Of a stretch of 64,000 nt of DNA, positions 18,058-28,051 are shown piece after piece (the first letter of the stretch is position 1; each line of letters starts with the position of its first letter). A program made the translations under genes and the position numbers. The notes beneath the pieces are model-generated. The model was not told the origin of the DNA. It searched no databases and saw only the letters and a list, made by a program, of their open reading frames with translations. The stretch lies in the NCBI RefSeq assembly GCF_002263495.1, contig NZ_CP022753.1:1798001-1862000 (forward strand). Reading direction: 5' to 3'. This stretch comes from Nocardiopsis gilva YIM 90087. Lineage in GTDB: Bacteria > Actinomycetota > Actinomycetes > Streptosporangiales > Streptosporangiaceae.

Positions 18058-18430
18058 CCCCTTGGCCCTGGTGATCCTGTCGTTGGTTCTCGCGGTTGGC
18101 CTCCATGCGGTGCTGGAGGTTCTCGATCTCCTGGTCGAGGCGGTCGAACCGCTCTTCCCAACCGGCCCGATAGCTCTCGATCCAGTCGGAGGCCGACTGC
18201 AACGGCGCCGCCTCCAGGCGGCACGGCCGCCACTGGGCGTTGCGGCCCCGGCTGATGAGGCCCGCGCGTTCGAGCACCTTCAGGTGTTTGGAGATCGCTT
18301 GGAGGCTGACGGAGAAGGGCTCGGCCAGTTCGTTGACCGTCGCCTCGCCCTCAGCCAGGTGGGCCAGGATCTCCCGCCGGGTGGGGTCGGCCAGTGCGGC
18401 GAACGTCAGGCTGAGCTGATCTTCTGCCAT
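18038..18430 (-). CDS. ArsR-family transcriptional regulator
   Basis: 130 residues. Winged HTH at about 8-85: LSLTFAALADPTRREILAHLAEGEATVNELAEPFSVSLQAISKHLKVLERAGLI, followed by a region with QWRPCRLEAAPL. The recognition helix is SLQAISKHLKVL. No metal-binding CxC motif is present in the alpha-3 helix, so it belongs to the SRPBCC-paired, non-metal ArsR group. It probably represses its own operon with the downstream SRPBCC gene. The C-terminus is charged and Gln/Asn-rich. Confidence 0.93.
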   Translation of the reverse strand: MAEDQLSLTFAALADPTRREILAHLAEGEATVNELAEPFSVSLQAISKHLKVLERAGLISRGRNAQWRPCRLEAAPLQSASDWIESYRAGWEERFDRLDQEIENLQHRMEANRENQRQDHQGQGDENDGR

Positions 18431-18570
18431 GTCCTATTCAACCTCTCGGTTGTTCAACTTATAGGTTGATTATGTGCCTCAGGGGAGGGGGCGTCAAGGG
18501 GGTGGGGCGCCTTCGATCGCGATCGCTCACGGCGAACGCGGCGAGGGGAACAAACCCCGACTCTTTTTTA

Positions 18571-18589
18571 TTGAGTGTTAGTGACTCAA
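18571..18589 (+). promoter_or_regulatory. HAIR operator (HspR binding site) in front of lon
   Basis: TTGAGT, seven bases, ACTCAA: this matches the core of the HspR-associated inverted repeat (CTTGAGT-N7-ACTCAAG) known from actinomycete dnaK, clpB and lon promoters. It sits directly upstream of the ribosome site of lon, where a bound repressor would block transcription. It predicts heat-shock control of lon by HspR, which is encoded elsewhere. Confidence 0.85.
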
Positions 18590-18602
18590 CAAGGAGGGTC
18601 CG

Positions 18603-21032
<2,430 letters not shown>

Positions 21033-21054
21033 GAGGTCGGCCGCCATGCGGAAG

Positions 21055-21088
21055 GGGGCCGTTGGCTGACACGTCAGCCAACGGCCCC
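21055..21088 (+). terminator. lon terminator hairpin
   Basis: Perfect 16-base stem GGGGCCGTTGGCTGAC (21055-21070) / 21073-21088 with a 2-base loop, 23 bases after the lon stop codon. Confidence 0.85.
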
Positions 21089-21507
21089 GTTGGTTTCGGT
21101 GAGCGGCCTCACCACGACTCCTGGGGCGGACGGTTGCTCTCCCCGCCTGGCTTGTAGGGCGGCAGGTGGCAGGATCGTGGCGGGCGAGGGGGCGGTCGAC
21201 TCGAGGGACAGCGCCCACCATTTCTCGTGTTTCGCGGCACGGTTGGCCGAGCCTTTGATGCTCGCCCGTACGGCGTGTCCGACGTCTTCGAGCAGTGCGG
21301 TGCTTCCGGGCCGACCTGGCTGCCCGGGACCACCACCTCGCGAACGGCTTCCCTGAATGGGCAGAAGTGGTGCTAGGCGAACACGCTGATGAGGTTCTGT
21401 CTGGCGTTCTGTTCCGAATTCTGTGGGAGCGATATCAGCGCGACGCGAGCAAGACGGCAAGTGTGCGGTGCGCGTTGCGCCGCGGCCGGTTCCCGAGCGG
21501 CATGAAG
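21089..21507. other. Gene-free stretch left of the IS-like element
   Basis: About 420 bases with short open frames on both strands but none with convincing codon use, ribosome site or domain. It may be decayed DNA next to the IS200/IS605-type element. Confidence 0.4.
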
Positions 21508-21549
21508 GATGGGCCGTCGGCCGGAGCCAACCCCGGCCGACGGCCCATC
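21508..21549 (-). terminator. Perfect 17-base-stem hairpin
   Basis: Arms 21508-21524 and 21533-21549 (GATGGGCCGTCGGCCGG) are perfectly complementary with an 8-base loop. It lies 8 bases past the stop of the minus-strand remnant ending at 21558, fitting a terminator for that former gene. Confidence 0.65.
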
Positions 21550-21557
21550 GGCGCGCG

Positions 21558-21734
21558 TCAAGGGCTCTTATAGATGGTGTGGTCTCCAATCCTGCGCCAC
21601 ACCAGCAGCGGTTCCCCAGTGTCGTCCTTCTCGACGTGGAACGTTGCGCGTCCGTCGGGCGACCCGAAGCTCCATGTCAAGGAAAAGACATCGTGGCCGC
21701 CGAGCTTGTGGATGCCGAGGCGTGTCGGCCGCGT
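21558..21734 (-). pseudogene. C-terminal remnant of an unidentified gene fused to the tnpA end
   Basis: In a frame different from tnpA, the minus strand encodes a protein-like segment of about 55 residues: IHKLGGHDVFSLTWSF, then GRATFHVEKD, then PLLVWRRIGDHTIYKSP and a stop. The pattern (beta-rich, Trp/Arg-rich, ending in a basic aliphatic tail) resembles C-terminal ends of small toxin-like proteins, but this is low-confidence recognition. No start is available: upstream the sequence turns into tnpA. I read it as host DNA left where the IS-like element is joined. Confidence 0.45.
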
Positions 21735-22150
21735 TTCTGGTTCTCGATGTAGTCGCGCACGATCGACAGCGGCGCACCCCCACACGAGGCGACGAAGTAC
21801 GACGGCGACCAGAACCGGCCGCTCATGCTCACGCGGTTCACCCTCCCGGTGAACTCCGAGCGCAACCGGCGCGACGACACCCCTTTGAGGCTGTTCACCA
21901 GCGTCGATAGGGCGACCTTTGGCGGGTAGTGCACCAACAGGTGCACGTGGTCGCGCTCGCCGTTGAACTCGGCAAGCTCCGCTCCGAAGTCCTCGCACAC
22001 CTTGCGCATAGCGTTTTCGCACACCGTGAGCATGGCCTCATCGAAGACGCCGCGCCGGTACTTCGGAGTGAAGACCAAATGCGCGTGAAGATTGTATACG
22101 ACGCTGCGTCCACGCCGCACGTCCGGGTCTGGTTCCCAACGAGGTGACAT
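21677..22150 (-). CDS. tnpA: IS200/IS605-family transposase TnpA (Y1 HUH enzyme)
   Basis: 157 residues from ATG 22150. The HUH metal site is HVHLLVHYP with His68 and His70; the catalytic Tyr is Tyr134 in SIVRDYIENQ. YNLHAHLVFTPKYRRGVF at the front is the family hallmark. The core ends at about residue 140 (ENQKRG); the last 17 residues (RHASASTSSAATMSFP) are low-complexity and overlap, in another frame, the gene remnant at 21558-21734, so the native C-terminus seems replaced by flanking DNA. TnpA excises and inserts the element as single-stranded DNA. It is divergent from tnpB, the IS605 arrangement, with 24 bases between the starts. Confidence 0.93.
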   Translation of the reverse strand: MSPRWEPDPDVRRGRSVVYNLHAHLVFTPKYRRGVFDEAMLTVCENAMRKVCEDFGAELAEFNGERDHVHLLVHYPPKVALSTLVNSLKGVSSRRLRSEFTGRVNRVSMSGRFWSPSYFVASCGGAPLSIVRDYIENQKRGRHASASTSSAATMSFP

Positions 22151-22174
22151 AGACCTAATGGTACGATCACGCGC

Positions 22175-23347
22175 GTGAAGATGGTCGTCCAACTCAAGCT
22201 GAAACCATCGCCTGACCAGGCGACGGTGCTTGAGTCGACCCTGCACGCGCTCAACCAGCAGGCCAACCGGGTCTCCGATGTCGCGTTCAGCGAGCGGGCG
22301 TTCCGCAACTACGCGTTGCGCCGTCTGGTCTATGCCGAGGTACGGTCCGCCGGTATCGGATCGCAAGCCGCACAGCACGTCATCAAGAAGGTTGCCGACG
22401 CCTACGCGACATTGAGGGCGAACGTGAAGGCGGGGAACTACGGCAAGCTGGGTTCCCAGCGTCGAAAGCGTGTGGAGTCCAGGCCGATCACGTTCCGAAT
22501 CGACGCGGCTCACTCATATGACCAGCGCAACCTATCGTTCGCGGTGGATGCACAGACCATCTCGCTATGGACCCTGAACGGGCGCATGAAGGATGTGCCG
22601 TTCGTCTGCTCACCGGACGCGTTGAAGATGCTGGCAGAGCACAAGCGCGGGGAATCCGACCTGGTGTTGCGCGACGGCATGTTCTACCTGGCCGTATCCC
22701 TGGAAGTCTTCGACGCCGAGGTCTATGATCCGGACGGTTTCATCGGGGTTGACCTCGGTATTGCCAACATCGCCACGACGTCGAGCGGATACACGGCCGC
22801 AGGTCGGAAGCTGAACCGGTACCGGCGACGGGAACAGCGGCTACGCGCCAAACTCCAAGCTAAGGGAACCAAGTCCGCTAAGCGCCTGCTCAAACGGCGT
22901 GCACGCAAAGAGCAGCGGCGCGCCAAGGACACCAACCACGTCATATCGAAACGCATCGTGGCCGAGGCTGAACGCACCTCGCGCGGGGTCGCCCTGGAAG
23001 AACTCACGGGGATCCGGCAGAGGGTACGGCTCCGCAAGCCCCAACGGGTCGCGCTGCATTCCTGGGCGTTCGCCCAGCTCGGCGAGTTCATCACCTACAA
23101 GGCGCGCCGTGCTGGTGTGCCGCTGGTGTTCGTCGACCCTGCTTACACGTCGCAGACATGTGCTGAGTGCGATCACGTCGACAAGCGCAGCCGTGTTGAC
23201 CAGGGGACCTTTATTTGCCGGGGATGCGGCGTCGTTGCGCACGCGGACCGGAATGCTTCCCGCAACATCGCTTGTCGTGGTGGTGTTGTGTGGGATGCGG
23301 GGCGGACGTCACACGTCCCACCCGCGAACCCTGAGGTTCGCGGGTAA
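22175..23347 (+). CDS. tnpB: TnpB RNA-guided nuclease (IS605 OrfB)
   Basis: 390 residues; GTG 22175 or ATG 22181. The split RuvC nuclease has Asp193 (IGVDLGIAN), Glu275 (VALEELTGI) and Asp358 (AHADRNASRNIA), all intact. A zinc finger CAEC ... CRGC lies between the last two. The N-terminal HTH-like segment MVVQLKLKPSPDQ and the Arg/Lys-rich middle (residues 215-255) are typical. TnpB proteins are guided by an omega-RNA that overlaps the 3' end of tnpB and the right end of the element, and cut DNA next to a short motif. All catalytic residues are present, so the nuclease may still be active even if transposition is not. Confidence 0.95.
   Translation: MKMVVQLKLKPSPDQATVLESTLHALNQQANRVSDVAFSERAFRNYALRRLVYAEVRSAGIGSQAAQHVIKKVADAYATLRANVKAGNYGKLGSQRRKRVESRPITFRIDAAHSYDQRNLSFAVDAQTISLWTLNGRMKDVPFVCSPDALKMLAEHKRGESDLVLRDGMFYLAVSLEVFDAEVYDPDGFIGVDLGIANIATTSSGYTAAGRKLNRYRRREQRLRAKLQAKGTKSAKRLLKRRARKEQRRAKDTNHVISKRIVAEAERTSRGVALEELTGIRQRVRLRKPQRVALHSWAFAQLGEFITYKARRAGVPLVFVDPAYTSQTCAECDHVDKRSRVDQGTFICRGCGVVAHADRNASRNIACRGGVVWDAGRTSHVPPANPEVRG
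23304..23344 (+). ncRNA. Right-end hairpins, candidate omega-RNA scaffold
   Basis: Two adjacent hairpins lie at the tnpB 3' end: GGACGT/ACGTCC (23304-23318) and a perfect 10-base stem CCCGCGAACC / GGTTCGCGGG with a CTGA loop (23321-23344), which ends at the tnpB stop codon. This is where omega-RNA scaffolds and right-end recognition hairpins lie in IS200/IS605 elements. The guide would be read from the bases after the right end, which is not precisely located. Confidence 0.55.
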
Positions 23348-23409
23348 GACGCGGGGAGCGCCTCACAGCCAGTGGGAACGTTTACTCGCAAGCTCGGTCC
23401 TTTAGGTCC

Positions 23410-24258
23410 GAGAAGCTGACTCTGGCCAGCCTTGCCGGTCCTGCCGCAGCGGGCTTGGTCGCCTGGATGGCAGGAGCCGCCACGGCGGTGGCCGCGTCGA
23501 TCGCACTCATCGCGCTGGCCCTCCCCGCAGCATGGACGCTGCCCGAATCACACGGGCCGCCTGCCCTACGCACGCCGCCCCAGCGCCGCAGCGTCACCGG
23601 TGACCTCGTTTCCGGGCTCCGCGCGATCGTGCGGAGGCGTCCACTGCTCCGCGGGACGGCGACATCGACGGTCTCGTACGTCGGCGTCGGTATGTTCGTC
23701 GTGTACTGCCCGTTGGTCGCCGAGCGTGTGTTCGGCGATGCTCGCCATGGTGCCCTGCTGCTTGCCGTGGTGGCGGGGGCGGCGCTCGTCGCCAACGCGT
23801 GCCTCGCGCGACGACCCGGGGGCGCCGGTGCGCCGGACAGGATGCTTTGGCTCAGCACGGTCATGCTCGCTACCGCCTTCTGTACAGCGGCGGCGGCCGT
23901 GCACCCCGCCATCGAAGCAGCCGGGTACGCGGCACCACTCCTCATCACGGCCGCAGTGGTCGCCGGTGCGGCCGATGGCCCGCAGTTGACCGCGCTGATC
24001 GCGATCCGCCACCGGGAGGCTCCGGAGCACCTCCGCAGCCAGATCTTCACGACCGGGGCGAGTTTCAAGATCACCGGGTTCGCCATCGGATCAGCGCTCG
24101 CCGGTCCGCTGGCGACATGGTCCCTGAGCGGCGCCCTCGCCGCGGCCGCAGGCGTCGAGATCGCCGCCGCGCTCGCGTATGCCGCGTGTAGAGCCGAACG
24201 TCCTCGCCACTCGGGGCAGGCGGTCGGTGAACCCGGGTATCGCGGATGGATAGCGTGA
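23410..24258 (+). pseudogene. MFS transporter, C-terminal two-thirds (N-terminus lost at the IS junction)
   Basis: About 280 residues of an MFS drug-exporter-like protein. It begins abruptly in the middle of a membrane segment (LTLASLAGPAAAGLVAWMAG) and continues through LPAAWTLPES, RAIVRRRPLLRGTATS and roughly seven more membrane helices to the stop at 24258. Full members are near 400 residues, so the first four helices are missing. The frame is open back into the right end of the IS-like element without a start codon or ribosome site. The N-terminal part was not found left of the element. The following oxidoreductase gene starts within its last codons. Confidence 0.75.
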
Positions 24259-25352
24259 GGATCATGAGCTCTGCGAACGGTGCCGAACCAGAACTGCATG
24301 TCGCCGTCATCGGATACGGCAAGGGCGGGGAAGTGTTCCACGCGCCGCTGGTCGATGCCACTCCCGGGCTGCGGGTCTCCGCGGTGGTGACGGGCAACCC
24401 CGGGCGGCAGGCCGCTGTACGCGCTCGGTACCCGCACGCGGCCGTGATCGACTCCGTCGAAGAGCTGTGGCAGCGCAGTGGCGAGTTCGAGATCGCCGTC
24501 ATCACCACCCCGAACGCCACCCACGTGCCGCTCGCCCGCGCCGCTCTCAAGGCCGGGATGGCCGTTGTGGTCGACAAGCCGTTCGCGCTCACCGCCGACG
24601 ATGCGCGCCAACTCACCGAGGAGGCGCAGCGGCTCGATCAGGTTCTCACCGTCTACCAGAACCGACGCTGGGACAGTGACTTCCTGACCTTGTGGAAACT
24701 GATCGAGGAGGGAGAGCTGGGCCAGGTGCACCGCTTCGAGTCCCGGTTCGAGCGGTGGCGGCCGACGGCCAAGGCGACGTGGCGCGAGCGCGGTGGGGCC
24801 GACGACGGAGCCGGGATCCTGTACGACCTCGGTCCCCACCTCATCGACCAGGCGATCAATCTCTTCGGCCCGGTGGCCTCCGTCTACGCCGAACTCGACG
24901 CCCGCCGCGACGGCGTCACCGCCGATGACGACTCCTTCCTGGCACTGACCCACGTCCGCGGCGTTCGATCGCACCTCTGGATGAGCGCGCTCAGTGCCCA
25001 GCTCGGCCCACGCTTCCGGGTGCTCGGCGACCGCGCGGCGTTCACAATCGACGGCCTGGACGGGCAGGAGGCGCGACTCGGGGAGGGGCAGCGCCCGGAC
25101 TCCGCCGACTGGGGCGTCGAGCCCGAGTCGGCATGGGGCCGCATCGGTGCCGAGGGCGACCTGCGCCCGGTGCCGTCCGAACGCGGCGACTACCCGGCGT
25201 TCTACGCGGCCCTCCGCGACGCGGTCGCCGAGGGGGAGCCGATCCCAGTGGAGCCGCATGAGGTGGTGCACGGCCTAGAGGTCATCGAGGCGGCTCTGAG
25301 AAGTTCCGGAACCGGAGAACGTGTCGGCATACCCGCTTGGCGGGAGCCGTAA
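24246..25352 (+). CDS. Gfo/Idh/MocA-family NAD(P)-dependent oxidoreductase
   Basis: 368 residues from ATG 24246; ATG 24264 or GTG 24255 are alternatives and the ribosome site does not decide. The Rossmann start is VAVIGYGKGGEVFHAPLV, followed by ITTPNATHVPLARAALKAGMAVVVDKPFAL, which carries the conserved (E/D)KP of the family. The C-terminal domain has YDLGPHLIDQAINLFG with the catalytic His. Substrates are usually sugars, inositols or their derivatives; none can be assigned. The start overlaps the end of the broken MFS gene, suggesting the two once formed an operon for uptake or export and oxidation of one compound. Confidence 0.92.
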   Translation: MDSVRIMSSANGAEPELHVAVIGYGKGGEVFHAPLVDATPGLRVSAVVTGNPGRQAAVRARYPHAAVIDSVEELWQRSGEFEIAVITTPNATHVPLARAALKAGMAVVVDKPFALTADDARQLTEEAQRLDQVLTVYQNRRWDSDFLTLWKLIEEGELGQVHRFESRFERWRPTAKATWRERGGADDGAGILYDLGPHLIDQAINLFGPVASVYAELDARRDGVTADDDSFLALTHVRGVRSHLWMSALSAQLGPRFRVLGDRAAFTIDGLDGQEARLGEGQRPDSADWGVEPESAWGRIGAEGDLRPVPSERGDYPAFYAALRDAVAEGEPIPVEPHEVVHGLEVIEAALRSSGTGERVGIPAWREP

Positions 25353-25679
25353 TCGAATGTTCGGGCGAGGGGCGCTGAGCGGGAGGCCAGGGCCCCTTTG
25401 CGGAGAAACTTATCTATACTTTACTTCGGGCAAACTGTTACATTTGTTAAAAATAAGTAGAAATATCTCTTTGTCGGGAAGTTTCCTTGGTGCTACTGTT
25501 TGCCGTCAGTGTTCGGTAAATGGTGGTTTTGGGCGAAATTTCCCTTCTCGGGAGGTTGTCCTGCTTCCGTGGGTGGAGTCCTGATGGTTCTCTTGGGCCA
25601 CTCGCGGGCTCTGCCGTCCATTTTTCGGACCCGCTGTACTGTATTAAGTAATTCCAGTCGAAGTGGACGGGGGAAGCGT
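25353..25679 (+). promoter_or_regulatory. AT-rich leader region of the lanthipeptide operon
   Basis: 327 bases, strikingly AT-rich for this genome (for example CTTATCTATACTTTAC and TGTTAAAAATAAGTAG). It contains several -10-like hexamers (TATACT at 25415-25420) but no clean -35 at proper spacing. No gene is apparent. GGGGGAAGC precedes the precursor ATG. This is where the cluster promoter and any operator must lie. Confidence 0.5.
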
Positions 25680-25847
25680 ATGTCATCGCAGGATCTGATC
25701 GGTGGCTTCGAGGCTTATACGACCAGCGACGAGGTTTCCGGTGCGTTGAAGGAAGACCTGGCGCCTGAAGCCGCTACGTGGACGACGACGACTTCTTCGG
25801 TTCCGTGCACGGAGAGCGTTGCGGCGACGGTTGTCTTCAAGTGTTGA
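25680..25847 (+). CDS. Class V lanthipeptide (lanthidin) precursor peptide
   Basis: 55 residues from ATG 25680. Residues 1 to about 30 form an acidic helical leader (MSSQDLIGGFEAYTT..., LKEDLAPEA). The C-terminal part is rich in Ser/Thr with two cysteines, Cys43 and Cys55: TTTTSSVPCTES then VAATVVFKC. The final TVVFKC has Thr exactly five residues before a C-terminal Cys, the spacing of the AviMeCys ring in cacaoidin (TASWGC), and SSVPCT parallels the SSAPCT start of the cacaoidin core. The likely core begins between residues 31 and 39. The neighbouring kinase, HopA1-like protein, decarboxylase, reductase and methyltransferase fit this reading. Cleavage site and exact ring pattern are not determined. 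Confidence 0.85.
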   Translation: MSSQDLIGGFEAYTTSDEVSGALKEDLAPEAATWTTTTSSVPCTESVAATVVFKC

Positions 25848-25868
25848 TGGCCGGATAATCATGATTCC

Positions 25869-25912
25869 GGCGCACGCGCGAAACGAGATGAATTCCGCCT
25901 CGTGCGTGCGCC
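25869..25912 (+). terminator. Hairpin between precursor and enzyme genes, likely attenuator
   Basis: GGCGCACGC (25869-25877) pairs with GCGTGCGCC (25904-25912); an inner CGAG/CTCG pair extends the stem. It lies 22 bases after the precursor stop and before the first enzyme gene. A leaky terminator here would give more precursor than enzyme mRNA, as in many RiPP operons. Confidence 0.65.
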
Positions 25913-25930
25913 CTACCGGCTAGGCAGCTG

Positions 25931-27028
25931 ATGGTCGCGATTCGCAGCGCAGGCGAACATTACTCTGATTCGGATTCGGGTGCACGTAGTCTTCTGGAGG
26001 ATATCGGGTTCGGTGTCCCAGTCGAACTCACCCTGACGGGAAAGGGCAGGAACTACTCCTACGTGGCCGTGAACGCGGCGGAAGATCGTGTCTTTGTCAA
26101 ACGGATATCAGGGGGATCCCAAGAGGGCGAGGCGCGGCTCTGCAGGATGCTGGACTTCCACCGTGCGGAACGGGCGGCAGGATCGCCCGTGCGCACACCG
26201 GTCCTCCTCGGAGTCGCAGAGGAGGCCGGGGTCATCGCCTACGAATGGCTGGGCGCTGCTGAGGCTGTGGGAGGATCCGACGCAGAGGTCCGTATCTCCG
26301 AGAAAGTCGCGGGCTCGTGCGGCGAGGCGCTCGCTTCCCTGCATTCGTGGAATATTCCGCGGGAGATACAGGTCGACACCAGCCGGCCTCCGCTCCCTCC
26401 GGTCGACCGGTTGAAGGTTCTTCCGGTCTCGATGTATGCGGAATCCAGCGGGGCGGAACTTCAGCTCTTCGGGTTGTTGCAGAGGGATGACAAGCTCTTG
26501 GCAGCCCTCACCGGCCTGAGACGAGGTGAGGAGCTGGCAGCGGCTGCTCCGATCCACGGCGACGTACGACTGGATCAATTCCTTGTCGTCAACGGAACCG
26601 TGCACATCATCGATTGGGAGGAGTTCCGGAGCGGTGACCCCGCGCGTGATGTCGGAGCATTCGTTGGTGACGTCATCTTTCGGGCACTGCTGAGAATCTT
26701 CGAGGACGCCGACGTTGTGGAAGGAGCTGACCGTTCGGGTGAGCCATTCCGCCGCCGGATTCTCGAAGCGGGGGAGCGGGAGGTCGAGGCGGAGGCTCCG
26801 GTTCTCGCCTCCTTCTGGGATGCTTACTTCTCGGCGCGCTCTCCCCATGACAGGGAGTTCTCGAGGCGAGCGGTCGCCTATGCGGGATGGCACCTCATCG
26901 ATCGGGTCGTTGCCAGCGCGCAGAAGAGCGTGCACCTTCCTGCGACATTGCGCGCCGTCATGGGGATCGGCCGTTCGGCGCTCCTGGCTCCGCACGTCCA
27001 CGGTCGCGTTTTTGGGGTGGGAGGGTGA
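25931..27028 (+). CDS. APH-like phosphotransferase, class V lanthipeptide kinase (LxmK/SprPT type)
   Basis: 365 residues. It has an aminoglycoside-phosphotransferase-like fold: ATP-binding Lys57 in RVFVKRIS, catalytic loop PIHGDVRLDQF (His209, Asp211) and metal-binding Asp228 in HIIDWEEF followed by SGDPARDVGAF. The predicted role is phosphorylation of Ser/Thr in the precursor so that phosphate can be eliminated to dehydroalanine/dehydrobutyrine, as proposed for the kinase of lexapeptide and pristinin clusters. It is the first enzyme gene after the precursor and ends one base before the next start. All catalytic residues are present. Confidence 0.85.
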   Translation: MVAIRSAGEHYSDSDSGARSLLEDIGFGVPVELTLTGKGRNYSYVAVNAAEDRVFVKRISGGSQEGEARLCRMLDFHRAERAAGSPVRTPVLLGVAEEAGVIAYEWLGAAEAVGGSDAEVRISEKVAGSCGEALASLHSWNIPREIQVDTSRPPLPPVDRLKVLPVSMYAESSGAELQLFGLLQRDDKLLAALTGLRRGEELAAAAPIHGDVRLDQFLVVNGTVHIIDWEEFRSGDPARDVGAFVGDVIFRALLRIFEDADVVEGADRSGEPFRRRILEAGEREVEAEAPVLASFWDAYFSARSPHDREFSRRAVAYAGWHLIDRVVASAQKSVHLPATLRAVMGIGRSALLAPHVHGRVFGVGG

Positions 27029-27029
27029 G

Positions 27030-28001
27030 ATGGTGAGGGCTGCCCTGGGGACCGAACGAATAATGGATGCCCTCGGAGAAGTCTCGCTCGACCGTGACGG
27101 GACGTCCTGTTCCATATTCGGGACCACCCTCTCCGGTGGGACCAGAACCGAGCTCGAACGGAAGCTGGCAAGAACCATCTACAGGGCGCTCCACTCCGGT
27201 GAGCCTGTCGACAGAGACGCCGATGTCCGACTACGCACACCGTGGCTGGAGCGTGAACTGGTCTCCGCCATCCCCCACCGCTTCACCCGCGTCGCCACCC
27301 GTGTTCTGGGCCTGAGCGGTCGGCAGCTGCTCATTGAGGTCGACGGCCTGCGCATCGTTGTCGGAGCGGACAATCTCGACGACCGTGAGCCCTCGGCCGG
27401 CGGACTGCGTGTGGTGAGTCTGCCCGCCATCCGTCCGGCGCTGTCCCCGGGATTCCTCCTGGTCGACGGATCACGCGGCGCACCACGTGGTGGGGCGATC
27501 GCCCGGATCTACCTGCATCTGAGCGACGCCACGACCGCTGAGGGCGTTTGGGCGGCCGCGCTCGCACTTCTGGAGGACTGCGGTGCGCGCTACCGTGCCA
27601 AGATCCTGTCGAGCGCGGAACTCTACCCACGCCGTGACGGCATCGTGGTCTATCTGGACCGTGCGGAGTGGCCGCTGGTCCGCCCGCTGACTCTGCGGTT
27701 GACCGGAGTTGAAGGTGTGGGTGAGCAGGTCTCGGAATTCGCGTATGCGGCGGCTCGGGGGATCGGGGTCGCCAGCGAACCCGGGGCGACGGGGGACGGT
27801 GGACGCCCCCTGAGCTTCGGCCAACACCGAGCGAGGGCCGTGGCCACCGGAATCCTGAAATCTGCGAGGAAGAGGAATCGGCTCGAATCGGCGATCGCGG
27901 AGGAGCTGCGGTCGGCGGGCGTCGACCCGGATCGTCCGTTCATCGCAGAGAACGAAGTCAACGGACCTGACCACTGGTTGCGGCTGCTGCAGTGCGCCTG
28001 A
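27030..28001 (+). CDS. HopA1-like protein, class V lanthipeptide synthetase subunit (LxmY/SprH3 type)
   Basis: 323 residues from ATG 27030; GGGAGGGTGAG overlaps the upstream stop as ribosome site. The C-terminal half carries the HopA1 effector-family pattern: ARIYLHLSDATTAEGVWAAAL, then KILSSAELYPRRDGIVVYL, and the PLSFGQHRARAVATGI box near residue 275, closing with DPDRPFIAEN. HopA1-domain proteins paired with an APH-like kinase define class V lanthipeptide clusters; the protein is thought to act in phosphate elimination. The domain assignment is from motif recognition; the exact chemistry is inferred from related clusters. Confidence 0.8.
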   Translation: MVRAALGTERIMDALGEVSLDRDGTSCSIFGTTLSGGTRTELERKLARTIYRALHSGEPVDRDADVRLRTPWLERELVSAIPHRFTRVATRVLGLSGRQLLIEVDGLRIVVGADNLDDREPSAGGLRVVSLPAIRPALSPGFLLVDGSRGAPRGGAIARIYLHLSDATTAEGVWAAALALLEDCGARYRAKILSSAELYPRRDGIVVYLDRAEWPLVRPLTLRLTGVEGVGEQVSEFAYAAARGIGVASEPGATGDGGRPLSFGQHRARAVATGILKSARKRNRLESAIAEELRSAGVDPDRPFIAENEVNGPDHWLRLLQCA

Positions 28002-28051
28002 GGGCGGCGGCTATTGGGCGGCCTACCAGCCATCGCAGTTGCGGGGGATCT

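Larger units (their letters stand above)
21677..23390. mobile_element. IS200/IS605-type element (tnpA and tnpB), left end probably lost
   Basis: Divergent tnpA (minus) and tnpB (plus) make up the element. A right-end hairpin is visible at 23321-23344. No matching subterminal hairpin exists beyond the end of tnpA on the left, where gene-like host sequence begins at once. The right boundary is approximate. Disrupted genes lie on both sides (21558-21734 and 23410-24258), so insertion was accompanied by deletion or rearrangement. Confidence 0.75.

Noticed and set aside
22175-23347. Cas12f-type CRISPR effector
   Set aside because: The protein is TnpB of an IS200/IS605 element, next to tnpA; no CRISPR repeats are present anywhere in the window.
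25931-28001. Class III/IV lanthipeptide synthetase (LanKC/LanL)
   Set aside because: Kinase and HopA1-like functions are on separate proteins and no LanC-like cyclase zinc motif is present, so class V fits better.
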